Shown here: positions 9,555-23,000 of the stretch, in pieces
How positions within the stretch are numbered: the stretch's first letter is position 1
Layout: the number at the start of each line of letters is the position of its first letter
NCBI GenBank assembly: GCA_914767715.1
Contig: OU612075.1
Span: 5,518,001 to 5,582,000 of the forward strand
Reading direction: 5' to 3'
DNA: 64,000 bases
From: Membranipora membranacea
Lineage: Eukaryota > Bryozoa > Gymnolaemata > Cheilostomatida > Membraniporidae
Translations under genes and position numbers: made by a program
Notes under the pieces: generated by a model
Database searches by the model: none
What the model was told of the DNA's origin: nothing
Seen by the model: the letters and a program-made list of their open reading frames with translations, nothing else

Positions 9555-10786
9555 AGTTGATATTCCACGCAATCAAGTTTGGCTCAATTTAAAGCTAATT
9601 CAGCCCCATATGAAAATGGAGTTGTGAAAGTGCAGATAGCAATGATGTGAGTTCGGAGAGTTCTCTCATTTTATACTAGCCCTCTCGGTAATCCTAGCTT
9701 TGGTACCTGGCCTTCATTTTAGGCTCATGCACACTCTCCTTTCACTTGCAGCCATGGAACAAACGCTAGGAAACCACAGCGTCAGCACCAAGATATTGAT
9801 TATTCGCTTGAAAACGATGCAATATAAAAGATCGTTATCCACAGTGAATAATGTTTTCCATAGCATCATGATTAATTATTGTAGCTTTTTGGCGCCTTTT
9901 ACATATTAACTGCCACGTCTCGTTGTATGGATATTTCATATTACTAATCAGTTCACTGTGTTTACATTACTTAGTTTATTGTCAATTCAATTAACTCTTG
10001 GAGCAGAAAAAAAAGGAAAATTATTTTATAAAAATATTTATCATAAAAAGAATATCAATAGTAGCAAGAAAATTAACTGAATGTAAAGTTTGCCATTTTT
10101 AATGAGCAAATGAACAGAGAAAAAAAAGAGAAGTTTCACATTTTCCCGCACTCCATAATAATGTAACATTCACTACGATTCTTCATAAATTATAACAGTG
10201 TTCAACCCTGTGTGTGGATGTGCTATATGTATTCATGTAATATATATATTGTAGATTACAGGGTATGAAGGCACCCCCTGTTGTTGAGTCCTTGTACAGC
10301 CTCTGTAAGCTTTAAGTAGATGAAAGTTAAAGGGTCAAAGGTCACAAGCCTGTTTTTTTGTCTCATTATTTCTGATTAATTCCAAAATTTAGAGAGCGGC
10401 AAAATATATTCCGAATAAAAAGTTGGTCATGATAACTTGACGTTAAGTTTACAGCACCATACAATGCTATCCTATAACTAAAACAACTAAGTTTTATACT
10501 TGATACACAAAAAAGAAAACTCATGGAAATAGTCGGCCGTTTAAAATAAGTAGGGCTAGCACTCATTATGTCAAAATTTGTTAACATAAACAAAAATGTA
10601 CTTTTATAAAATGTCAGCCGCATTCATTCTCATGGAACGCAACTATTATTACTACAACGTTATGTAGAAAGTGATAGATCAAAACGAGGTGGAAAACACG
10701 TCACCAATTCACCTCAAATCTACTAAAAAAACGAGGTGGATAACGCATCGCTAATCCACTTCAAATCTACTAAAAAACAAATGCAG
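9555..10786 (-). other. Shroom 3' UTR and spacer to mini-gene A
   Basis: After the Shroom stop codon there are about 800 nt before the nearest minus-strand AATAAA (9980-9975), followed by about 420 bp to the start codon of mini-gene A, which must contain that gene's promoter. An ORF of 85 codons at 10623-10366 has no family signal. Confidence 0.5.
9975..9980 (-). promoter_or_regulatory. Candidate polyadenylation signal of the Shroom gene
   Basis: First canonical AATAAA on the minus strand downstream of the stop at 10787. It would imply a 3' UTR of about 0.8 kb. Confidence 0.35.
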
Positions 10787-11038
10787 CTATGATGAGACTG
10801 CTTCTATAGCGGCGATTTGTTCCTCGCAGTGGGTCACTTGATCTTCTATGTCGCTGACTTCCATGATGAGCTGAAGTTTTATGTTAATGTAATTGTCAAA
10901 GTCTTTAAAATCAACATCATCCAAAGAACGTTTGAGAAAAGTGGTGACTTGACTTTTGCGTTTGTCTATGCTTTCTTTGAGCGCTTTGGCGTCATCGTGT
11001 TGCCTCTGAAGATTGTTTCGTTTTTGCTCCAATGATTT
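10787..11038 (-). CDS. shroom: Shroom last exon (ASD2 C-terminal half, stop)
   Basis: 252 bp, phase 0 start after acceptor CTTTTAG; 83 codons plus TAG. Encodes the second half of ASD2: QRQHDDAKALKESIDKRKS, a KDFDNYINIKLQLI block matching the YEHFVKMKSALI block of vertebrate Shrooms, and a final CEEQIAAIE segment matching GEEQLKCLL. The protein ends four residues after that block. Confidence 0.93.
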   Translation of the reverse strand, partial: KSLEQKRNNLQRQHDDAKALKESIDKRKSQVTTFLKRSLDDVDFKDFDNYINIKLQLIMEVSDIEDQVTHCEEQIAAIEAVSS

Positions 11039-14000
11039 CTAAAAGTAAAGAAAGAAAATGTGTTAGCATCAATTCACTATTTGAAGAGAGAAATCCCCTA
11101 TCCAAAAAACTTTACGCTGTTGTTTCAGGACATTTCCCCTTTATTATTGATTAAGCTGACCGAGTTAAAATAAATAAAGTTTTCCATGACTCATATTTAG
11201 AAACAGATACCAGGACAAAACAATAACTAACGCAATATGTTATTATATAAATAGCCGCCATGTGGTCATTGGAAAGCCCCGATTCCAAAAATTGAACAAC
11301 ATCAATACAAGGAGGAAAAACATGAAAACATGATCAAACTAAAGAGTCATAACAAAAAGTTCATATTTAGGTTCTGCATTCTTGCCCTGCACGCCTGGCT
11401 TAATAATTAGGCCAGACATGCAGGTCATACCCCCTCCCCTCCCCACCCTTTCCTACATTGGCATCACTTCTTGAATACGTTTATGCATCACAAACAGGGG
11501 AGACAAGTACTAAAACCTACCTTGTCATCATCAGTGGCATCCATGGGAGCGTTGCGTAGTTCGTTTTCAGCTCTGGCCAGTCGCCTAGATAGCTTCAATA
11601 GCAGCTTTGTGATCTTTTCCACATCGTCAATGTACGACTTGTACTTTTTCACCTCACGATCACTGCATTTACTCTCCACTAATTCTACTACCTGCTCAAG
11701 AAAATTCAAGAGCAATCATTAGCTCAGTCTATTGGTTGTGAGATGCGATTGCGTATGTAATTTGCATTTTATGTGATATACAACACGATATACAATATAT
11801 TACATGTTATGTTAGACACATTTTGTCTAAGGTTGTTGAAGAAGGCTTAGTATTCTGTAGTGAGTGTTCCTTTAACTTTCATGACAGCGGACTTGAACTA
11901 TTTTGTATCAGTTAGGAAATCCCACAATAGTTTCTCAATAATTCTAGTTACCTTGGGATAGCAAAGAATTCATCCGTTTAATGATTTTAATGATTCTTAT
12001 GGGTAGGCACTATGAATAGTGGGGCTCTATGTATGGCTATCGATAGCCTTCACAATTCTATTCACTCAGTTAATTGGGGACCATGGCTTTCAATAATAAA
12101 AGTTATGTGGATTTGCACCAAATGAGCAAACTCAAAACTTATTGAAACTTAGTCAGGTTTGTACTCATAAGCACCCAAAAGCAGGCCCTATCTATATTAT
12201 ACTTTAAATCCTAGGAAAGGTATACATCCGAGGATGCTCGGGGCTGCTACAATCAACCTTGAAAGCTCTCCCAGTGGGTCTTGAACTCACAAATTTTACG
12301 GCACCGATTACCTGGCAGTGAACAGCAAGCGGGCTAACTGGGGATTGGACTGAAAATGGATCTATCATTTAGAATGTAAAAGAACTATTAGGATTGATTG
12401 ATGATTGCACACTGACCTTAGCACCATTGACTTCGTTGTCGCTTATTTCTTGCTCTCGGAATTCCTGATCTTGCTTCAGAACATCTAGTTTCTTTTTGAG
12501 TACAAGCACCAACTCATCCTGAAGAAGAATAAAATATATGTTACTTCATCAATATTCATCATAAGCTGCCATGATTTGCGGCAAAGAATGATAACAATCA
12601 ATAAGTGATATGTAGAAGAATTAGTGCTGCCGCAAAATCTACATGATGTTTATCTCACTTGTGGTGCAGCCAGTCTTGCACGTAGGAGACCGAGGCTTCA
12701 CTTTGTGGGACAACACTTAGCCTTGGGTCTCAACACTTAGCAAATTGAATCTCGTTGCTTAGCCTAGGGTCTCAACACTTAGCAAATTGAATCTCCTTGC
12801 TTAGCCTTGGGACTGAGGTTATGATGAATAACAGGTTGGAGAGCGAAGAGGAAGATATACACAGTGTGGCAATATTTAATGTAGCTATGTTGAAAATTTA
12901 TCAGGAAAGGGTTTTGGCAACTAAAATTAGACAAAATTTCATATTCCATAATGTAGTAGGTACGATCACATTAATTCAATATTTAAGGTAATAAATGTCT
13001 TATTCTGCCTACTAGTTATTTTTCCTTATCTCGCTGAATGAGTCAACTTTGATTTAGTATCCAAATACCTCGCAGCTTCTGATAGAAGATAAGATCGTTC
13101 TAGAGTTTGCTACGTGTAGGATACTTGGAAAAACCCACTATTCCAATCCCTAGCCTCAGATTTGTGCCTTAGCCAAAGTAAGGGGGTGCGTTGCTAAGCA
13201 CGCATTCCATAAATATGCTTATTAGTGCACTGCCAACATATGTCATGTGAGACTAGCAGGCATCTATTTACGTCCTGTGTTATCTGGCAGTGGAAATCCG
13301 ATACAAATTGGAATTCCCACAGTTGGCCGACCAATGTGATCCTTAGCTAAAACTCCTGTGATATAGGATCAGTTTGAAAACACCACCCTCATTTATTAGT
13401 TTTTTAAGACAAAGAGGCTAACCAAAAATCAATACATAATTATTAACACCCTGGTGAGCGAGTTGCATAGTTATAATATCATTGCGATCGTGATGAATCA
13501 CGCTGTTCTGGGCGTCATGCTTTTCCGCTACGCTGTTCGCTGGATTTCCATAGGACTTGGGAAAAACCAGACAACTGCATCGCATAACAGCAAGTAGCCC
13601 ACGTGTGTCAATCAAAACAAGCGTGGCTATGTCAAGTTTAAGCTGCTGCTGAGTAGTATGCGTTGTGTCTTATCTTAATCTTTCATCAAACACCATTATG
13701 AACCAGCAGGTCAAACAAAATTTATTTCAACTTTACATCTATTTGCCTGACTTCCCTCAATTATGGCAAATCGGTGTGCATTCTTTGTCTATTTATTTAC
13801 CTTTTTACTAGCTAGAGTTTACTTTGAAATGGTTTGGGGGTAACTTAATGTGAGTTGCACAAATTTTCACTAGCAATGATAAGAGTTTAACTTAGGTAAA
13901 GATGAAATGTTAGCTATTTCACTATTTCAAGCCTGCGCGAAATTAAAAAAATTGTTTGTTCTCCAGCAATACTTCCAACCCCTCTCAAGTGTTATTGTTT

Positions 14001-17000
14001 TAGTAAGCAGTTGGAGTCAATGTTAGCTCGCTGGCTATAGGTTTCACTCATAGATTTAAAAACAGAGTTAGAAACTGTTTTTAAATCTATGGTTTCACTA
14101 TTTCAAGCCTGTGCAAAAATGGGGAAAAGACACGTACCTTTTTCTCTTGCACTGTGTGTAGTTCATCATCGAAGGTGGAATGTCTATCTATAAGACCATC
14201 TGCCTCGCTGCTCTGTTTGGAGTGACAGGGGGAGTTATCTAAGCTCTGTCTCTGCTTACGAGGTAACTCTCGCACTAAGACATCGTCGAATAGACCAGCT
14301 AAAATACATAGACATATAATATTAGGTTTGAACTGCACATCATATGAATATACATATTATTTGTATTAAAATATGTCAAGGGCTGTAGATATACAGTGTG
14401 GTGCGATTTAGCCCTAGAATCCACAATGAGCTAACCTACAGTCCATATAATTTAACCCCAAAGATATGCCCTCATGGTGGTTTGGCAGTGGGAATTACCT
14501 TATCATCAAATAAACATTGCTATTCGATCAGAGGTTCACCGATTTATCTCTGTGTGCCTCTCTGTCGGAAAAACCAACTGTCAGATGTACGCATATTTGG
14601 ATGTTTAGTAGTTTACTGCCCTCGCTTATAATAGAACATTCTACAGTAGTCTAATTGGGACAGGAAATCTTGGAAAAACCTAGGAAATTGCGTTGTAAGC
14701 ACGACAATGGAACAATTCCACTGATAAGAATGTAATCAATCATAACAAAAACATGCCAGTGTCAATCATAACAAAACAGTACATGTGTGGCACAGATGTA
14801 GATTTTTTTTGGGGATAAATAAACACTGATCAGCTGGCTGTATTAGCTAAACAAGGTTATTTTTGTAGAGCTTAGAGTAAACATACTATTACTCTTAGTG
14901 AACAATGGTTACACTTAGACTTTCATCATCTAAACAATTCGATTACATCCTCATTATACACATATTATTGTGTTATGTTGGGCTGGCATAGCCCTGTTCA
15001 CACGGCCACGGGTTTTGGTTTTTTTGGTTTTTAGTAATAGTGAGGTTAGGGCCCCCCTGGCAGCAGTTGTAACCTTGTGGCTTTATCACTTCTACACATC
15101 ATAACTTTGGTTGTGAATCAGCATACTTATTTACAATGATGACATCACATAAATTGCTGTGAAGCATCAGGCATCAAAACACCATCAGTTGCAAGCCTAC
15201 GCAGTTGCAGTTGTTCAGTGTGTTTAGACCTTCCGATCACCCTGAATATATCAATTTTCAAGTTCATCGGTTCATCACTCTTAAAAATACTAATTACTAG
15301 CCAATAAGACCAAGAATATTCTGTGCTGTTTTGTGCCAATCTGCCAAACCGGCAAAGAAGGTGGTATTGGATACTACTAATATAATAGAATATAATAAAA
15401 TACAACATACGTAGATAGTCCTTAGTTCCCTTCTGAGGTTGAGATAGAGCTTGTGAGATGGTCTCGTCTTTGATACCGCGGTTCAGTATCTCGAGCCGAT
15501 CGTCACAGAGTATCTCGTCTGAGGACTTCTGTCGGATGTGGCGTATACTGGGTGCTTTCTTTCTGGCTGGTGGCGAGTCAGGTTGCAACTGTTCAATCTG
15601 AAATGGGAAAGAAAGACTCATGTGAATTCTTGTGCTAAGCAGTCATAGTTTATCGGGGACTAAGGCAGATCAATATGATACTTCGGAGTTGCCCACTCCT
15701 TGAACTACCAGTTCAGAGAGTGGACAACTACAATTTATAAGCTTTCGACACAATATAATTTTTCTTCATTGATTTATAATAAAGCAGTCACTGATATCAA
15801 TTCATGGATCAGTGGTAAGATACACAGAGTGGCAATTTTTGATGAAGTCCAATCTGTATATAACTTTGTGACAGTAATTGGATCTAGCTAAAAACCTGGC
15901 AGCTCTTATGTACGTATTAACTGAAGACCCAGTAACAACCATTGAAAAACTATGGTAAGCCGCTGGAACTAGGAGTGATTGCCTGATGCATCACTTAACT
16001 TATGGACCAATCAAATGGGAAAAATACATCTTACATAACATACATAGATAACCACACATAAATTGCAGTGTGTTTGTGGGGGGGGTCAGATATTTTCTCC
16101 TAATCCATCAATATATATCAGTGAATGCAGCCATCAATCATGACCATGAATGTCTCAAATGTGTTGGTGAGGCATTAGGCTCCAGGTCTACACAACCACA
16201 GGTGTGCCTTTTATCACCAAAACATGTGAATCATTGTTATAAAAATAGAACTACATACTTTAGGATTTGTGAGAGTTGTAACATAATAAATTAGTAGCAT
16301 TTAGAGGCAATAAATTTTAACTCCAGGATTATTCAGGTTTCTCAATTCTCTAGAGATGGCAGAACTCCTCTCGGCATTCCAAGTCTTCTCAATTTTAATA
16401 CCCTAACCTCAAGAAGCTTTGAAGGTTGTCACAGGGTGGCCACAACAATGACTAATTATTCAGGCGAGCATGAAGCCAGATCTCTTGACATGTAAATCCA
16501 AATTTTGTTCCAGATGATGGACATTTCCTTAACTTGAATCACTATTAGGTTTTTTTCTTATCTATTGCAGCCTCGTGCCTCACCATGGTGGTGGCTTAGC
16601 TCCACAGTCACTGGATGGTACCTTCTATGGTTTAATTGAACCTTGTAACTTTCTCTCTATCTGCTTTAACAATGGCTGGTTCTAATAAAGCCGATGTGTT
16701 GGTTTTGATCTGATTGGCTGCTGGATGGGAAAGAAGGCCAATGACAGTACCCATTGAGATGTAATGAAAGTGAAAGTGAAAAGTAAATTGTTTCCACATG
16801 CACTATATATCACCTGACCTGGTATAGGCGCTCTCTCTCTTCCACCGGCCAATCAGACCCAACACATTTACTAGTTTTCATAGTGCAAGACCTTAGCCAT
16901 GGCCAGTATATTAATCAAACCAGAGCCCTTCTTTCTGGGTGAATACTAAATACAGATCCTTGATTCGCCCATCCCATCCCATCCCACCCATCTTATAATT

Positions 17001-20000
17001 GTGATTCATATTTTAAAATCTAACGACCTTAAAATGTTACTTGTCAGAGAGCATCCGGATAAGAAATTGACTGACACTTTGAAATATTTGTGAGATATTG
17101 ATTTGTACCAAACCAATGACACGATTTGATGGCGATGTCACGTTTCCTAACCATCACGTCTTCCTCTTCAATCATCTCACTAACCTTTACGAGCCTAGCG
17201 GCTGCTTTGTTCTCATCACTGATACATTTGCTCTTCTCGGTGATGTCGATTCCCTGATCAGCGAGCCCCGCCATGATCTCATCGCTGATCTTCACGAATG
17301 ACTTCTCTACGGGTGTGCTGGGGTCAGACTTGGCTCCCTTGTGGTGGTCTGAACTGCTCGAGTGTGGCGATGGGGTTGACTTTCTACTACCACTCAAACT
17401 ATATAATTATATATATATATATATAGATAACAAAACGAGAGAGTTTTGGATATAAATAGCGGAAACTCAAACGGCATTGCCACTTTATGGTTGTTGTAAC
17501 CATTCAGACATTGAAACATTTGGCAATGGTACCAAACATCCTGCCCATATTGAAAAATATTATTTCTGTGACTTGACAATTTTATAAAACTCAAAAAGAA
17601 ACCTACTCAGCGTAAAATTCTTGTTGGCGTCACATACAAAAACACCCAAACACCATTTGGCACACAAAAGTGCCCCTCCAAAATTAAGGATTAAGATTAT
17701 CAGGTGGCTTTCAAGTATCTCTCTGTGAATTGTTAATGACCCAGAGAGTCTAATTATAGACCTCCATGGAAATTAGTGATTCTGAACAACTCAGGAATCT
17801 TTATTGATGATTTGATGATCAGCCAAGCATTGACAGGCCACCATAATTAAATTTGACAATAGAAGCCGACACAAGACCTTGACTAATCAATTTATAGAAA
17901 CAGTGGGTGAGAAATTATGATCTCAAAGTATTTAGTAGACCAAGTTCGGCCCATTTGCCTGCATAAGGAGCTGCTCCCAATTCACTGGTCATGCGGCAGG
18001 CAAAGGCCAGTGGAAGGGAGCAACTGGAATGCAGGCTCTTGGATTAAACTTGATCTAGGTATTTAGGGGTGAATATGCAAGTTTTACCTTCCTAGAGATT
18101 GCCTTTCTGATCTGTACCCTGATGTTGACTGTTTAGGAGATCGTGGCGCTGGTAACGGCGAATGGTACCTGTTTGCAGGGGAATCTAACCCGTCCCTGCT
18201 TCCTGCTAGACCATCCCTGCTACCTGATAGAGAACCTAGGCTACCCTGACTGGGGTGCCTGCTGCCTGGGGATTCAGTTCTGGATGCAATGTCTAATAGT
18301 TCAGCAGATACCGAGCGACTGTGACTTGCACTGCCGGGCGGCAGCATTGAGGTAGAATGGTAACTTGACGGATTATACCGACCAAATGGTTTTGGTTTGT
18401 TGTCCTGGATAGCATTGTTGATGCTGTTGGCATCCAGCAGCTCAGCACCGGATAGAACACTAACCTCGGACGCAGAGAACTCTGTCTCTCGCTGTTGGTG
18501 AAGACGACCAGAAGGACTGGGTTTGCCGCTTGAGGAGTCACTATTGCTCGTAGAAGGAGTTTTCTCCTCTTTGCTTTGTGTGCTTGCATTGCTAATTGAT
18601 CGACGCTTGCTCTGTTTTCCAAAAGATGTTCTTCTGGTAAGATGCTTTATTTGAGCTGAAGCATCAGCCGAAATGACGGACAAGTCTTCCGTCACGACAG
18701 GTGATCTCATCGACTCGGCCCGCCTCTCTCTTCGCTCTGTTGGCTGTGGCCTCATTGTCACTGGAGTTGTCGTCTGTAAAAAGTCGGTATCCACCTCTCT
18801 CGCCGACTCGAAGACAGCTACAGGTTCTATCTGTGTCGGAGGCACGCGATCAGCTGGCCTCTCCGTGTGTCGTCTCGTTATTGGTGGGGAAGGTTTGCCG
18901 CTCTCAGTGTTAACTGTAACTGCTCTCCTATAAACAGGAGGTGATTGTTTGTTGTGTTCTCCTATACCGCCGAGGCTTTTCCTATCATTGAAAGGTCTAT
19001 ATGGTTGATTTGCCAAAGCATCTTGCCTTGTGATAGCGTGAGGTGTTGGAGTAAACGGGCTCTTGTGTTCGTTGTGGTTGATCTCATGCGATGAGAAGGT
19101 TTTAGGTGGCAGCTCTGGAGGCGATGATGGTGACTCTGGAGGAGCTACATGCCTTCGTGGAGGTCTAGTAGGCTGTACCTCTGGTGTTACTGCAGCTCCC
19201 GAGCCATCAATGTCTGTCTCCAAGATCTGCATCAAAACAAAATAAAAAAATTCAAGAAATGCAAATATATCCTTTTCAACATTTATTGACAACAATCTTC
19301 ATCATTAAAATGATGTTCTTCCAAATGTGCCAGAGCAAGAAAAAAATGTTGTAACAGTGATGATTCACATTAACATCTCGCATACAGTGCTTACAACAAG
19401 TATATGTAACTAAAGTTCCGGAAAATTTGGGCTTGTTCCACATCTAAGTGTGCCCAATTAGGTGTTGGCCATTTTTTAGCATATATTCCTGGTTTCCCTT
19501 TTCGCAATGCGTGGCTTGTTAAGGTAGTAAAAGACTTTATGGTGTGAAAATTGATGCAATGCTTTGACGCAAATTTGTAATTGATATTCATGAATGCAGT
19601 TTGATCTCATTTTTATGCAGATTCCACGAGTCAAATCTACAGACGATGGAAAAAATGTATTCCAAAGTATGTCATTGTCGGCTTTGCAAAAGACGGAAAG
19701 AACAAAGATACTTCTTGCAAAATTGCCCGCAGAAGTACCATTGAACCATCGGGTGCTTTGTATTATTTCAGCCTTTCGTAACCGATATTGGCAAAGGTGT
19801 GTCCTGATAAGCGATCAATGCACCCGTTTCACTTTTTAAACGATTTAACTTCAAAGCACTTGTTTCTCAATTATAGAAAGCTGAGGAAAAAAATTGAAGT
19901 TATCAATATATTAATCATCGGCAAGCCATTAAGTTTATAGCCATTTAATCCTCTAATCCAACACCTACTTGAAGAGGGTCTTTAAAAACAAATTAATTTG

Positions 20001-23000
20001 ACCAAAAAAAGATCCAGGTAAATCGATAGATGATATGGCACCAAAGTTTGACCCACAATCTAATAGAGTAATAGCAAAAATTATAAATACTTGGCTGAGC
20101 CTCCCAGACTCTTACCTCCCGCCCCAGTCTGATACCCCCCCCCCCCCCCGTCATTGTTGATAGTTAAAATACCTGTTGTTGTCTAAGGTTTGAAGCGCTG
20201 TGATTGGTCATCTGGAGATGTAGATTCTTCTGCTGCTGATAAGGTGAAGAAGCCTGATGGTAGCCTTGTTGTTGCGGCGACACATTGGCCGCACCTGGCT
20301 GGTATTGCTGCGCCGCACCACCACTGCCACCTAAGACTGGTGAGGAATAGCTGCTATTGTGCGGAGATAGTTGCTGCTGTGATGTTTGTTGGTGATGAGA
20401 GTGTGGCCTTGTTGCTGCCGATGGCTGCTGACTTGGCAGCGGTTTGGCCTCCGAAGGTGATGTGGTGTGTACGTACTTCTGCTGCTTGGAGAGGAGTCTG
20501 AGTCTCTCTGTGTACCCAGCATCGAAATCATTGTCACCTTCCGGCCCGCCGGACTTCATAGAACCGTGGAAAACGTTCTGGTATGGTTTACTCAACACGT
20601 CTTCAGAGGTTGATCTACAAAAAGGCAGACATGAAATTCTAAGTCTTGCAAAACATATCCAAATATGTCATAATGTATGCAGTATATACCCTAGTTTAAG
20701 CGCTCAACCTGATAGCTGGTAGTGGCATTTTATATCAACCACTTTCTTGTTGGAAAATGAAATGCAACTACCAGCTATCCCGACTCAGTTTGAGCGTTTA
20801 ATTTTTCTACATCCATTTTCAAAAGAGACTTCAAATAAATTTATTCTATATATGCACGACAGACAGATTCAAGAGCTGATGACAGAACAGAAGGGCTGGA
20901 ATGTCATGAGACTGAATTTAGATACTTGAGAGGAATACGAGGTACAAAAGAGTCAGAGATGACCAGATGTGATAAGAAGAGAATTAATCGAGTTCTGAAT
21001 GAAACCATCCTAGTACAGATGCATCTCTCATGCTATCCACATTAATTGATGGTTGTGTGTGCGGTAAACACTTGGCTGTATGCAGTGACGGATCTAACAC
21101 ATCACCCAGAGGGGGGACGCAATTTGAATGTAGAGTGCCAAGTTAATACAATCATACTGTATATTACGATGAGTAACTGATAAAATGAGTAAAACTGGTA
21201 TTGATGCAAAGGTAGCGGAGCAGGGAAATGTACAATGATAGAAGGGGAGCTATCAACATAAATCCACCACTGAATGTTTGTGTAAATTGACCAAGTTTAT
21301 AAACATTATCAGTCCTTTGATCAAGTCAAAATTCTGGTAAACAATCAAAAACCGACAGGTCGAATAAAGCCAAAACTCAACTTTTCCCACCATTTAGGTT
21401 TTCACAGAGGTGCAATCGCAAACATGGGAACGACCTCGAAATGTGAGAAGAACCTTCGAGAGATGTCATGATGCGGGTGAAGGTTGGATGTGGGTGGTGG
21501 CACGCCAATATGATTGACTCCAACCATCAATTTAAGACATAGCTGCGTCAACAGAAACAAGTATTTTTGGTGCAAACTGAATTAGAATTTTTACTAATGA
21601 GCTGTGAAACCGCAAACCATCGGCGTTGGTCTGACAAATTAAAAATTCCTTGCAGTCCAACTATTTTTGGAGCAAAACAAAATATAAATATATATTAGAA
21701 TATGTGATATGAAAGCTTTGTTATTGTGCCAAATAGCTTTTATAACAAAAAATCTTGATTCATTCAACTTTGCTAACGACCGCTGCAAATCAGGTTTGAA
21801 GCTTTGATTCACTACCTGAAAAATGCGACTTCCAAACCCTAAGCTTTAATCTACTTTCCAAATGTTAAATACAGGTATAAGGGCAAGAGAACACTTTGAG
21901 TTGGATACCATGGAATAGGAGTTTTTCTGTAGCCGCCCATTTCTTAGTAATATAAGTTTGTCAACCATAAACAGATAAAAGTATTTACATGTTTATTATA
22001 ACAATAAACACCATCATACTACTAACACGATAGGCAAAGCCCGAGTTCTAACATCTTCCACTAAAACCTGATGGTGTGTTACCTTTCAAACTTAGGGTTG
22101 TTGTTGTTGAAGTTAAACATCTGAAGTGTGCGCTTGATACTGGTCATTCGACTTATCTGTTTATTCCGAGCTTCAAACAAAGACTGCGTGCCACTCTTAG
22201 GACGAGCTTTCTTCTTGTTGGCAAAAAATGCCATGACGCAGCAGAAATGTTCAGCCAACTACGATCGATAACAGCTTTTGCTGGCAGGATGCTCCAAGTC
22301 AAATGTATTTCCAAGTGTAAAGATGGATTGTCAAGTTTTCACCAATCCAGCGTCCCTGAATACTTAAGCGGTAATGAGGGGCCTTGTTCATCACAAATAT
22401 TCGGAGCAGTACGTATCAGACATTTACGCTTGGATGATTTTGAGGTAGCAGTGCACAAAATGGTATCCAGTGCCTGAACCGAATACTCCGCAGAAGAACC
22501 GCAGTGATTTCATTTCACCACTGATCCGCATAACTGATTTTAAACCATGGTTCCCGTGTTATTCAGAGTAATAAAGTTCTGTAGTGGTAATTTTACGCAA
22601 TCAGTTGGGAGAGAAATTCCATATACATTTTAAGGCGCTTATGTTATAATTGATGTATCTAGGATACACTCATACGCTTACTATTATTAAGTCTATGGAT
22701 ACGTGACATGATCAATATACTGCAGTAGTAACACCTAGACTATACACTTCAGCCATTTATTATTGTCGCCTACCCAAAAATTGGGAAGAGAAACACACCC
22801 ACACTTTGCTGAGAAATCTTCAATTTACAACAGTTGTTAAGATCCTTACAACTTTCAAAAACCAACCTTACAAAAAGTGACATTCTCACAAACCCACTCT
22901 AATCTCTAAGTCATAGCAACCTGGTTGATTGATGGTGCCAACCAATTTGAGACACTATCTGTCTCTGGCCCTGATTTTCTCTTTTGACGCCGCTTTGCTC

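Larger units (their letters stand above)
12519..14137 (-). other. Shroom intron with tandem repeat and micro-palindrome
   Basis: 1.6 kb. Holds a 42-bp tandem repeat (12716-12812) and a 43-bp palindrome in an 8-bp duplication (14041-14099). No coding signal. Confidence 0.5.

Noticed and set aside
18673-18933. Plus-strand ORFs over the large Ser/Pro exon.
   Set aside because: Antisense shadows of the Shroom exon at 19226-18088.
22076-22477. 133-codon plus-strand ORF.
   Set aside because: It lies antisense to the alternative Shroom first exon and has no family resemblance.
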